This document shows positions 1 through 7,692 of a stretch of 64,000 nucleotides of DNA, piece by piece; the stretch's first letter is position 1; each line of letters starts with the position of its first letter. The notes under the pieces were generated by a model. The model was not told the DNA's origin. It made no database searches and saw only the letters and a list, made by a program, of their open reading frames with translations. The stretch covers positions 29,135 to 93,134 of the forward strand of contig JANXLY010000056.1 of the NCBI GenBank assembly GCA_025354885.1. Direction: 5' to 3'. Both the position numbers and the translations under genes were made by a program. The DNA comes from Acidobacteriota bacterium. GTDB taxonomy: Bacteria > Acidobacteriota > Terriglobia > Bryobacterales > Bryobacteraceae.

Positions 1-130
1 CTGGCTCGCTCCTGGGCTTCCAGTGCAAATCCAGTGCGGCACCGGGCCCCGGCTTGGGCAATGCAAAAGTATCATAGCGGCCACAGGAGCAAAGCAGACC
101 GGTGAAAACCGCAAGCAGAGCCGTTCTCAT
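1..130 (-). CDS. Lipoprotein, N-terminal part (runs off left edge)
   Basis: Reading leftwards from ATG at 130 gives 43 codons with no stop before the window edge. The product starts MRTALLAVFTGLLCSCGRYD, a lipoprotein signal peptide with lipobox L-C-S-C and predicted lipidation at Cys18, so the protein should sit on the periplasmic face of a membrane. The following residues are rich in Pro and Gly. Its ATG overlaps the stop of the sensor kinase gene as ATGA, so it is probably translated by coupling with that gene. Too little is present to name a family. It may be a sensory partner of the kinase, but that is inference from position only. Confidence 0.7.
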   Translation of the reverse strand, partial: MRTALLAVFTGLLCSCGRYDTFALPKPGPGAALDLHWKPRSEP

Positions 131-1278
131 AGAGGAATTCGAACGCGCAAGGTTGCTCCATGTCCGGGGCGGCTGTTTACTACCAGTTCTCCTCCCAGAC
201 TTCGTACGCGGCGCTTGATGCTTGCGGGGCCGATGCGCAACGCTTCCAGTTCGCTGAGTTCGTAGTTGCCGCTAAACGGGAAGCCCGTACCATCATCTTC
301 AATCTCGATGTGCAACATTTCACCCTGCATCGTGAGGTTAATGGCAACGCGAGACGCTTTGGAATGCTTCTGAACATTGTTCAACGACTCACGCACGATT
401 TGCAGCACTTCGAGAAAGCTCTCGGGCTCTCCTGTAACTTCCTGGCTGGAATAGCCAGCCGAGATGCCCGTGTCTTTCTTAAAGTTCTCGACCAGTCGGC
501 GGATCGCCGTCGACAAACTTTCACCCTCTACTTCGAGCGGCCTCATGCCACGAACAAAAGCACGTAGTTCGGCAACCTGCGAACGGCAAACGCTCTGCAG
601 GTCCTGTAGCTCCCTTAGGCCCGAGGCCAACTCGCGACCCAGCATCTGCTGAACGACGTTCAAGCGCATCTGAAAACTGATAAAGCTTTGCAGCGGGCCG
701 TCGTGGAAGTCATCGGCAATGCGTTGTCGTTCGACTTCGCGAAGTTTTTCGCCTTCACCACGCAGCAAAACTACTTCCTGCTGTGCCAGGTCGAGGCGGT
801 CGCTGAGCACGCGTTTTTCTAGCGAAAGCGTGCATGCAAGAATTCCCGACAACATAACGAGTGGCTGCAGAACTTCCCACTGTGCTGGACGCAAGAGCAG
901 GAAGAAGCCCTGACAAATTACGAGCACGGTAAAGACTTCCCGCCAGGAATGCAGGATTGCTGCTTCAAGCAGCAAAAAGACATAGAACAACGAGTTGAAC
1001 CAGAGCGTCTGGTCGGCTGAGTAATGAGCAAAGAACAGGAAGGCAACTACATCCACACCAAGACTGAGCAGCGGCGGCCAACGGCGCTCAACCTCTCGCC
1101 AGAGAAGCGCAAGCAGGCTGTAAATTGTAAAGGCAGAAGCCAGGCTCATCACGGGCCACGCCAGTGGATGCATGGCCGCGCTGCCCACCGCAAGAAAGGC
1201 GAGAGCGAGGATGGTGCGGATAACGGCGAGGCTTTGCCACCAAAGTGGCGACAGGTATTTAGGTTCAGGTTGATTCAT
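127..1278 (-). CDS. Membrane sensor histidine kinase, NarL/DegS type
   Basis: 383 residues. The N-terminal 150 residues are hydrophobic with five or six predicted membrane segments. A HisKA_3 dimerisation domain follows, with the phospho-acceptor motif DFHDGPLQ (His192), then a HATPase domain with an N-box (ESLNNVQKHS) and a G-box (EDDGTGF, about 330). This family phosphorylates LuxR/NarL-type response regulators in response to membrane or periplasmic signals. The usual NarL-type regulator is not adjacent; the downstream gene is a lipoprotein starting inside the kinase stop codon. The partner regulator may lie beyond the left edge. The gene is the penultimate visible member of a long minus-strand run. 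Confidence 0.93.
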   Translation of the reverse strand: MNQPEPKYLSPLWWQSLAVIRTILALAFLAVGSAAMHPLAWPVMSLASAFTIYSLLALLWREVERRWPPLLSLGVDVVAFLFFAHYSADQTLWFNSLFYVFLLLEAAILHSWREVFTVLVICQGFFLLLRPAQWEVLQPLVMLSGILACTLSLEKRVLSDRLDLAQQEVVLLRGEGEKLREVERQRIADDFHDGPLQSFISFQMRLNVVQQMLGRELASGLRELQDLQSVCRSQVAELRAFVRGMRPLEVEGESLSTAIRRLVENFKKDTGISAGYSSQEVTGEPESFLEVLQIVRESLNNVQKHSKASRVAINLTMQGEMLHIEIEDDGTGFPFSGNYELSELEALRIGPASIKRRVRSLGGELVVNSRPGHGATLRVRIPL

Positions 1279-1281
1279 GGT

Positions 1282-1803
1282 CTAGCGCCGGTAGAAAAAC
1301 AGGGTATGGCTGCGGCCTTCTGTGTCTTCCATCACTTCCGTTTTTTCGGGATTCCATTCTGTGAACTCAAAATCGTGGCATACGATGCGAGCGCCGCGTT
1401 TCATCTTTTTTTCAAGCACCGGCGAGAGGCGAATGTTTGTTACAGGAAGCAGATACACAGTGATCAGGTCCGCACTGGAATAATCCTGCTCGAACAGATC
1501 GCCTTCGATGATGCGAGCAAGCGTTGCGAGACCGAGTTTGGAGATGCGCCCACGGCTTTGTTCGACGAGCTCATGGTTGAGTTCGATGCCGATCGACCTG
1601 GCTCCGATTTTCTGAGCTCCGGTAACGACGATGCGACCATCGCCCGAGCCGAGGTCAAACAGAGTCTCGCCTTTTTTTAGTTCTCCGAGTTTGAGCATGC
1701 GCTCCACGACCACTTGCGGAGTCGGATAATACGGCGCTGCACGTTCTGGCGGCTTGTCGTGATCCTGAGCGAAGAATGCGAGCAGGCAAAGAAGAAGCAT
1801 CAT
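1282..1803 (-). CDS. Secreted-type class I SAM-dependent methyltransferase
   Basis: 173 residues. After a short hydrophobic leader (MMLLLCLLAFFAQ, signal-peptide-like) comes a Rossmann methyltransferase fold: motif I DLGSGDGR near residue 51, an acidic residue at the end of the next strand (GIELN), and a later motif around EGDLFEQDY. The substrate cannot be told. A signal-like leader on a SAM-dependent enzyme is odd, because SAM is cytoplasmic; the segment may instead be a membrane anchor, or the true start may be internal. The gene lies 3 bp from the kinase gene and 6 bp from the NIPSNAP gene, so it is probably co-transcribed. Confidence 0.8.
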   Translation of the reverse strand: MMLLLCLLAFFAQDHDKPPERAAPYYPTPQVVVERMLKLGELKKGETLFDLGSGDGRIVVTGAQKIGARSIGIELNHELVEQSRGRISKLGLATLARIIEGDLFEQDYSSADLITVYLLPVTNIRLSPVLEKKMKRGARIVCHDFEFTEWNPEKTEVMEDTEGRSHTLFFYRR

Positions 1804-1809
1804 GGGTAA

Positions 1810-2544
1810 TTATCTGATCGGAGAGTAAGCCGTAGGGCTTAACATCGAATTCGAAATATTAGAGACTACTTCAGCATCGCTCAAGCCTGGGGTGACCTTG
1901 AGCTTGTCCCATTCCGGATGCGAAACAAATTTCTTCCAGTTCGCTTCCCTTGCGGCCAGGCTGTCATACCAGAGCATGTAGCTAAGGTTCGGCATGTTGG
2001 TGCCGAAGATGGTTTCGCCGAAGAAAACCGGGTTCAGGCCTGTCTTGCGGAAGATCGAGATTTCGCCAGAGTTGAACATGCCGATCTTCTTGCCGAGCGA
2101 GCCAAAGTCGTTTGATTCGTAAGTGCGCAATTCGAAAACACGAGCAGCGCGGCCTGCTTCGGCTGCAGGAATTTCAAGGGCAGGAAATCCATCAAAGCTG
2201 CGCAGGAGGCTCGATTCGATTCGCACAAAGCTTGCGACTTCGTTGCCGGCATCCCAACTCGCTTCCATCTGGGCGAGGTTCCTGAACTCAGTAACCTGCA
2301 GGATGCAGGGGCTGCCCGGACCAATCATCGTATTGAAGAATCCCACCTTCGAGATGCCCGCTTTCTGCAACGCAGGTAGCTGCTGCTTTGAAAGAAATTC
2401 GTTCAGCCGCTTGGGCATGCCGTCGAGAGTATTGCGCAATTTATAGGAGCGCAACTCGATCAGACTGTTCGATTTCTTTTGTGTTGGTTCAAAGGCGGCG
2501 GCGCCAAGGGCGCTGCCAGCGGCGAGAAGTAGACGGCGTTTCAT
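1810..2544 (-). CDS. NIPSNAP family protein, exported
   Basis: 244 residues. It starts MKRRLLLAAGSALGAAAF, a twin-arginine-like or Sec signal. Two NIPSNAP domains follow (about 28-125 and 135-235), each opening with the characteristic IELRSYKL / VFELRTYES strand. NIPSNAP proteins adopt a dimeric alpha-beta barrel fold; in acidobacteria and planctomycetes they are often exported, with unknown substrates. Spacing to neighbours is short (21 bp to uppS), which fits a common transcript. The family call is firm; the function is unknown. Confidence 0.85.
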   Translation of the reverse strand: MKRRLLLAAGSALGAAAFEPTQKKSNSLIELRSYKLRNTLDGMPKRLNEFLSKQQLPALQKAGISKVGFFNTMIGPGSPCILQVTEFRNLAQMEASWDAGNEVASFVRIESSLLRSFDGFPALEIPAAEAGRAARVFELRTYESNDFGSLGKKIGMFNSGEISIFRKTGLNPVFFGETIFGTNMPNLSYMLWYDSLAAREANWKKFVSHPEWDKLKVTPGLSDAEVVSNISNSMLSPTAYSPIR

Positions 2545-2565
2545 TCAAGGCCATCGTACAACGCG

Positions 2566-3219
2566 CTAAGCGGCGCTGGTATCCAGAACTTCGCCGAAGC
2601 GACGTTCGCGGGAGCGAAACTCATTCACTGCGGCCTCGAGATCACGCTCGCTAAAATCGGGCCAGGCTACCGGAGTGAAGAAAAATTCTGCATAGGCGCA
2701 TTCCCAAAGTAGAAAATCGCTCAGGCGTTTTTCGCCGCCTGTGCGGATCAGCAGATCGACGTCGGGGCCCAGGGTGCGGCTCAGTTCTTCGCGATCCATG
2801 CCGGGCCGCAGTGCGGCGAGCAGCATGTCTCGTGATGAGTAATCGAGGGCGATTCGAACCAGCAGACGGCGACCTGCTGCCGTGTCGCTTTCAGCCCGCT
2901 CGAGTGCTGGCACAAGTGTGATCGGCAGACGGTCTCGCCTGCCAATGAATTGAAGCCGAACTCCATTCTCGCGGCATTCGGCAACTTCTTTCTCGATGAA
3001 GTGTGCCAGCAAGCGCATCAGGCCCGCGACTTCGTCTGCAGGGCGCTTCCAGTTGTCGCTGGAGAAAGCATAGAGCGTTAGCGTCTCGATGCCCAGGCAC
3101 GGAGCATGACGAATGGCCCGGCGCACGGATTCTGCCCCCTGCTTGTGCCCCGCAAGGCGAGGCCAGCCGAAGCGTTGGGCCCAGCGGCCATTGCCGTCCA
3201 TGATGATTGCAACGTGCAA
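2566..3219 (-). CDS. uppS: Isoprenyl transferase (undecaprenyl diphosphate synthase)
   Basis: 217 residues. Adds isopentenyl units in cis to farnesyl diphosphate to give the C55 lipid carrier for peptidoglycan and O-antigen. Signature residues are present: IIMDGNGRWA with catalytic Asp8, the SSDNWKRP segment, and the RTGGEKRLSDFLLWE motif that binds isopentenyl diphosphate. It is shorter than the usual 240-250 residues, mainly at the N terminus. The start is a TTG at 3219, with a GGAG about 9 bases upstream that lies inside the end of the regulator gene. It follows the winged-helix regulator by 3 bp. Confidence 0.93.
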   Translation of the reverse strand: MHVAIIMDGNGRWAQRFGWPRLAGHKQGAESVRRAIRHAPCLGIETLTLYAFSSDNWKRPADEVAGLMRLLAHFIEKEVAECRENGVRLQFIGRRDRLPITLVPALERAESDTAAGRRLLVRIALDYSSRDMLLAALRPGMDREELSRTLGPDVDLLIRTGGEKRLSDFLLWECAYAEFFFTPVAWPDFSERDLEAAVNEFRSRERRFGEVLDTSAA

Positions 3220-3222
3220 GAC

Positions 3223-3579
3223 TTACTTCTCCTTCGGTTTCATCGCCTGAATCAGCGCTTCCATATGATTGACGTACTTCTCAAACGCCTTGCGGCCTGC
3301 AGCCGTCAACTCATACTCAGTCTGGGGCCGCCGTCCCAGAAAGTATTTACGGCAGGCAACGTAGCCGGCGTCTTCGAGTTTGCGCGCATGAATGCTCAGG
3401 TTTCCATCGGTCAAAGCGAGGATTTCCTTCAGTTCTCCGAAGCTAAGAGTTTTCGTTGCCGCGAGAGCGCTGACAATGCCCAGTCGCACGCGTTCGTGGA
3501 TCAGTTGGTCGAGATTCACCGCTTTTTGCGGCACCGGCGTATCGTCGACCATGCGGAGTGCATTGGCTTTAGCCGCCAT
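3223..3579 (-). CDS. Winged-helix transcriptional regulator
   Basis: 118 residues from ATG at 3579, chosen because GAGGAAAC precedes it and the ATG overlaps the end of the upstream gene by 11 bp. The body carries a winged helix of the HTH_27/ArsR-like group: FGELKEILALTDGNLSIHARKLEDAGYV is the helix-turn-helix, followed by a wing with YELTAAGRKAFEKYV. Such proteins are often paired with a multi-spanning membrane protein in acidobacteria, and here that partner is immediately upstream and translationally coupled. The target and ligand are unknown. An in-frame extension to 3666 lies inside the upstream gene and is unlikely to be used. Confidence 0.85.
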   Translation of the reverse strand: MAAKANALRMVDDTPVPQKAVNLDQLIHERVRLGIVSALAATKTLSFGELKEILALTDGNLSIHARKLEDAGYVACRKYFLGRRPQTEYELTAAGRKAFEKYVNHMEALIQAMKPKEK

Positions 3580-4153
3580 GTTTCCTCGCAATCCAGGCAC
3601 CGAATCCAATATGCAGTACTCCGAAGCCGGCAGCGAGACAGATCGCGTTGCATTCTGCCGGAGCAAATAGGGCGACTGCGCCGAGGGCCATAAAGCCCAA
3701 GCCCATCAACGGGACAACGCGGACACTCGAGACTCCACCAGTGATGACGCCTGCCCCATAAAGCAACAGCCAGAGACCCGGGATTTCCACATAGTGATTG
3801 GATCGTGCAGCGGCAGCCGTAAGCGCAGCACCAGCCAGAAGCGGAGGTGCGAAGCCCAGGCCAAAGCGCCGGGCCGGGTTCGAAAATAAGGAAACTCCAG
3901 ACTGATTTGCCTTCCAGATCATGGCGATGAAGCCCAATAGAATTGCGGCCATGCCTTCGGCAGTCCAGATAGCGAGCCAGGCTTCATTGGTCTTGGCACC
4001 CATACTGAGCCACGAGGCTAGCAGGGCAGAAAGGCCCACAAGCAGCATTCCATAGCCAGGCACGGCCGTAAATGCCGTGGTGCTCTCCATCGTCGAGCGG
4101 ATGTATTTGAGGTTGTCGAGCGCGTGCTCGTGCATTTCGGCGCGTAGGCCCAT
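3569..4153 (-). CDS. Multi-spanning membrane protein, unknown function
   Basis: 194 residues with about five or six hydrophobic segments and a soluble N-terminal stretch (about residues 1-30, MGLRAEMHEHALDNLKYIRSTME). The first 30 residues look like a short helical cap preceding the membrane domain. Its 3' end overlaps the start of the winged-helix regulator by 11 bp, so the two are probably made together. I do not recognise a named family with confidence. A role as a membrane sensor or regulated target of the coupled regulator is inference from context. Confidence 0.75.
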   Translation of the reverse strand: MGLRAEMHEHALDNLKYIRSTMESTTAFTAVPGYGMLLVGLSALLASWLSMGAKTNEAWLAIWTAEGMAAILLGFIAMIWKANQSGVSLFSNPARRFGLGFAPPLLAGAALTAAAARSNHYVEIPGLWLLLYGAGVITGGVSSVRVVPLMGLGFMALGAVALFAPAECNAICLAAGFGVLHIGFGAWIARKHGG

Positions 4154-4177
4154 GCGGCAATAATAGAGTACTTTGCG

Positions 4178-5140
4178 TTATAAAGCAAGAGCCATTTGAT
4201 TTCCTTGCTCCCAGTCCGGAGGCAAGTAGGAAGTGGCCTTGCGGCTGAGTCCGACTTGTCGGCGAATCCGTTCAAAACGGGCTTCAATGATCTGGTGATA
4301 TTCACGAGAAGGCCGCGCCGCGCTCGCGAAGGTTTTCTGGTAGCGGCGAACCAATAGAGGGTGTTCGCGTTCTAAATAAGCAAGGAAAATTTCGCGCGTC
4401 GGGCTCTTCAAAAACAGGACCCCACCGCCAAACCAGGTGGCACCCGCCTGCTTGGCCCTTTCGGCAAGCGCCAGAAGCTCAGCCTCTCCATCGTTGATCC
4501 CCGGAAGAACCGGAGAGACGATGGCACCGCACCGAATTCCGCTCGCAGTGAGCGCTGCAAGTGCCGCGAGTCGAAGGTCGGGGCGAGGTGCCTTGGGCTC
4601 GAGGCCACGGGCGAGTTCTACATCGATTGTCGTGATTGTGAAGTTCAGATAAAGAACGTTTCGCTGCGCCACGCGCTGCAGGAGATCGATGTCGCGAGTG
4701 GGCAGATCGCTCTTGGTCGTGATCCAGAATTTGCGTCCACTTTCGATCGCAAAGACTTCCAGCATACGTCGGGTGAGTTCATAACGACGCTCGGCATGTT
4801 GGTAGGGATCGGTCGCGGTGCCAAGAGCAATCGCTTGTGATCGCGGCACTCTTGTCAACTCGCGGCGGAACTCAACCGCATTCCAAACCTTGGCGAAAAT
4901 GCGAGTCTCAAAGTCATCAGGCGCGCGCAGTTCCATAAACTCATGAGTGTATCGGGCATAACAATACTGGCAGGCCATCTCGCAACCGCGATAGGGGTTG
5001 ATCGACCAGTCGAAAGAGTGGCGGCTGTCCGCAACCCGGTTGATCCACTTGCCGGTCGCGAGGTGGCTATAGGTGACGGTCCGCTTGGCTTCAAGCAGAG
5101 TCGCCGCCTGTGCTGCCTTCGCGATACCAACAAGTTGCAT
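4178..5140 (-). CDS. Radical SAM protein of the spore-photoproduct-lyase-like group
   Basis: 320 residues. The cluster motif is CEMACQYCYAR (CX3CX2C, about residues 53-63), preceded by SINPYRGC, which is typical of the SPL/Rv2578c-like radical SAM family. A TATDPYQHAERRYELTRRML segment follows, also diagnostic of that family. The enzyme should bind a [4Fe-4S] cluster and generate a 5'-deoxyadenosyl radical; the substrate of this non-sporulating branch is not established, and a DNA-repair role is only suggested by homology. It is the first gene of the minus-strand run and is divergent from ispD. Confidence 0.88.
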   Translation of the reverse strand: MQLVGIAKAAQAATLLEAKRTVTYSHLATGKWINRVADSRHSFDWSINPYRGCEMACQYCYARYTHEFMELRAPDDFETRIFAKVWNAVEFRRELTRVPRSQAIALGTATDPYQHAERRYELTRRMLEVFAIESGRKFWITTKSDLPTRDIDLLQRVAQRNVLYLNFTITTIDVELARGLEPKAPRPDLRLAALAALTASGIRCGAIVSPVLPGINDGEAELLALAERAKQAGATWFGGGVLFLKSPTREIFLAYLEREHPLLVRRYQKTFASAARPSREYHQIIEARFERIRRQVGLSRKATSYLPPDWEQGNQMALAL

Positions 5141-5220
5141 AGGGAGAATGGTATTAGTTTCGCCGTTTATTCGCCGTTCGTCAAGTCTTTTGCTCCATTA
5201 CAATGGAGGTGGTTGAAACT

Positions 5221-5913
5221 ATGAGAGTTAGTGTGATTCTACCTGCTGCCGGTTTGGGTACGCGAATGAGCAAGACGGCGAAGAAACAGTTTTTGCAATT
5301 GGACGGAGTGCCGATTCTGATCCATACCCTGCGCCGCTTTGCGAGCGTTGCGAGTGTGGGCGAAATCATTATCGCTTGCCGCGCCGAAGACATGGAAGAT
5401 GTGCACGCGATGCTGAGCGGAGCGCCTATTGAAAAGCCGGTGCGCCTGGTAGAAGGTGGAGATTCGCGCCAGGAAAGTGTGGAGCATGCTCTCGCAACGG
5501 TAGGCGAAGATGTGGAACTAGTTGCCGTGCACGACGCCGTTCGACCCTTTGTGGCTGTTGCGCTGATCGAAAAAGTGATTGCCGAAGCGGCAGAGTCGGG
5601 CGCAGCGATTCTTGGCATTGTGCCAGTAGACACCGTGAAGCAGGTACACCTTGCCAGGATTCAGACAACCATCTCGCGCGACCGCCTGGTGCTGGCGCAG
5701 ACACCGCAGGTATTCCACACCGGTCTTTTGAAGCAGGCGTTTTTGAAGGCCCGCGAGGATGGCTTTATCGGCACGGATGAGTCGAGCCTGGTGGAGCGTC
5801 TCGATACCGTTGAAGTGAGAGTGGTGCCGGGCAGTGACCGCAACATCAAGATCACCAAGCCTACCGATCTGGATCTGGCGCGGCACTTTCTGGCGGAAGA
5901 AAGTGGCAGCTAG
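5221..5913 (+). CDS. ispD: 2-C-methyl-D-erythritol 4-phosphate cytidylyltransferase
   Basis: 230 residues from ATG at 5221. Converts MEP plus CTP to CDP-methylerythritol in the non-mevalonate isoprenoid pathway. The nucleotide-binding motif is LPAAGLGTRMSKTAKKQFL, with the conserved Arg and Lys; VHDAVRPF and TVKQV are further IspD signatures. An in-frame ATG at 5203 exists, but GGAGG at 5206-5210 then serves as the ribosome-binding site for 5221, and the protein from 5221 begins at the canonical point. ispF follows with no gap, so the two consecutive-pathway enzymes are co-expressed. Confidence 0.95.
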   Translation: MRVSVILPAAGLGTRMSKTAKKQFLQLDGVPILIHTLRRFASVASVGEIIIACRAEDMEDVHAMLSGAPIEKPVRLVEGGDSRQESVEHALATVGEDVELVAVHDAVRPFVAVALIEKVIAEAAESGAAILGIVPVDTVKQVHLARIQTTISRDRLVLAQTPQVFHTGLLKQAFLKAREDGFIGTDESSLVERLDTVEVRVVPGSDRNIKITKPTDLDLARHFLAEESGS

Positions 5914-6408
5914 TTGAGCTACGAATATCGCAGTGGGCTGGGCTGGGATTCGCATCGCATCGCAGTCGGGCGGCCAATGCTGCTCGGCGGTGTGCAGATT
6001 GAAAGTGAGTTTGGCCTCGATGGTCACTCGGACGCCGACATACTGTTGCACGCCATAACAGATGCGTTGCTCGGTGCGTTGGCCCTGGGCGATATCGGCA
6101 TGCATTTCCCGGATACAGACCCGCGCTGGAAAGGCGCGGGCAGCATGCAGTTTCTGCTCCATGCGCTGACTCTCGTGAACCAAAAGAATTTTGAAGTAGT
6201 AAATCTCGATACCACTGTGATTCTTGAAAAGCCGAAATTGAAAGACTACCGGCAGCAGATTCGCGAACATATCGCGAGCAACATGTCTCTGCCCGTGGAC
6301 TCGGTTTCAGTGAAATTCAAGACAGCGGAAAAGGTCGGGCCGGTGGGTGAAGGCAGAAGCGCGGAAGCGCAAGCTCTGGTAACAGTTCGCCGGAAGCTAG
6401 AATCATAG
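5914..6408 (+). CDS. ispF: 2-C-methyl-D-erythritol 2,4-cyclodiphosphate synthase
   Basis: 164 residues. Cyclises CDP-ME 2-phosphate to MEcDP with release of CMP. The metal-binding Asp-X-His is in GWDSHRIA (D12, H14); HSDADILLHAITDALLGA and DIGMHFPD give the remaining metal ligand and substrate contacts; the C-terminal KFKTAEKVGPVG segment is conserved. The start is TTG directly after the ispD TAG stop, so translation is coupled. Homotrimeric in the family. Length is normal. Confidence 0.95.
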   Translation: MSYEYRSGLGWDSHRIAVGRPMLLGGVQIESEFGLDGHSDADILLHAITDALLGALALGDIGMHFPDTDPRWKGAGSMQFLLHALTLVNQKNFEVVNLDTTVILEKPKLKDYRQQIREHIASNMSLPVDSVSVKFKTAEKVGPVGEGRSAEAQALVTVRRKLES

Positions 6409-6419
6409 ATGAGGTAGAA

Positions 6420-7682
6420 ATGCGCAAAGCGACAATCATATTGGTTTTCTGGATGGGGCTGGCCGCCGCTTGCGCGCAGGCTGAAGTAACTTACGCGAAA
6501 GAAGTTTCGCGCATCCTCGCCGATCGTTGCCAGCAGTGTCATCGTCCTGGCGATATCGGGCCGATGAGTTTACTCAGCTACGACGATGCTGTGAATTACG
6601 CACCCGACATCAAGCGTGTTGTCTCCGGGGGGATCATGCCTCCCTGGAAGCCATCAGAGAGCCACGGAAAATTCAAGGGAGCTTTTGCTCTCAAGCCAGA
6701 AGAGAAACTGGATTTGTTGGCCTGGATCGAAAATGCCACGCCAATGGGCGATGAAGCAGATTTGCCACCCAAGCCAGAAGACAAGGGGGCCTGGGTGCTT
6801 GGTGAGCCGGATCTCGTGGTGAAGATGCCGGTGGCTTTTGTGCCTGCCCGTGGCAAGGATGTCTATCGCTGTTTCGTAGTGCCGACTGGAATGGATGCCG
6901 ACAAGTTCGTGAGCGCCATTGATATTGTGCCGGGCAATCGCAAGATAGTGCACCATGTGATCGTTTATCTGGATTCCACAGGCGAAGCAGAAAAGCTGGA
7001 TGCAAAGGACGAAGAGCCGGGCTATGACTGTTATGGCGGTCCGGGTTTCGATCTCGGCGGAAGCAATCTCTTGAGCCTTCTCATGGACGGTTACACTCTT
7101 GGCGGCTGGGCTCCCGGCGCAAGGCCGGAACTCCTTCCCAAAGGAGTTGGAATGAAGCTGGGCAAGTCGGCAAAGATCATTCTGCAGGTGCACTATTACA
7201 CCAGTGCCCGCACCGGCGAAGACCAGACTTCAGTTGGCATCTACTTCAACAAAGAGAAGGTAGAAAAGCAGCTCTACTATCTGCCCGTTGTGCAGACCAG
7301 GCTGAACATTGAAGCCGGCGACCCGGCCTCGCTTGCGACCACAAATTTTCCTGTTCTGCCTTTCTTCGAAATGTCGGTCATCAACGTGTTTCCGCACATG
7401 CACTTACTCGGTACGAAGATCGAAGTGGAGAAACAATACAAGGGCGAAAAGGAACAAATAATCCTGATCAACAATTGGGATTTCAACTGGCAGGGCGCGT
7501 ACACTTTTGAGCAGCCCGTTAGGATGCCGGCCAATTCGCAATTGAACCTGCGTTGTATTTTCGACAACTCAGTGAACAATCCTCGAAATCCCAATAATCC
7601 ACTCAAGGCCGTGAAGTGGGGAGAAGGCACTGAAGATGAGATGTGCCTCGCTTTTGTAGGCGTCGTATTTGACCGCTTCTAA
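6420..7682 (+). CDS. Secreted cytochrome c / copper type II monooxygenase-like protein
   Basis: 420 residues. A signal peptide (MRKATIILVFWMGLAAACAQA) is followed by a c-type haem motif CQQCH at 37-41 in a domain of about 90 residues with a late MPPWKP Met as likely distal ligand. The remainder resembles the copper type II ascorbate-dependent monooxygenase fold (PHM/DBH-like): HHVIVYLDS and VFPHMHLLG carry candidate copper histidines, and VHYYT another. This haem-plus-copper architecture recurs in acidobacteria and planctomycetes; the substrate is unknown. It starts 11 bp after ispF and is followed by a two-component system. Confidence 0.85.
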   Translation: MRKATIILVFWMGLAAACAQAEVTYAKEVSRILADRCQQCHRPGDIGPMSLLSYDDAVNYAPDIKRVVSGGIMPPWKPSESHGKFKGAFALKPEEKLDLLAWIENATPMGDEADLPPKPEDKGAWVLGEPDLVVKMPVAFVPARGKDVYRCFVVPTGMDADKFVSAIDIVPGNRKIVHHVIVYLDSTGEAEKLDAKDEEPGYDCYGGPGFDLGGSNLLSLLMDGYTLGGWAPGARPELLPKGVGMKLGKSAKIILQVHYYTSARTGEDQTSVGIYFNKEKVEKQLYYLPVVQTRLNIEAGDPASLATTNFPVLPFFEMSVINVFPHMHLLGTKIEVEKQYKGEKEQIILINNWDFNWQGAYTFEQPVRMPANSQLNLRCIFDNSVNNPRNPNNPLKAVKWGEGTEDEMCLAFVGVVFDRF

Positions 7683-7692
7683 GAAAGACCCG

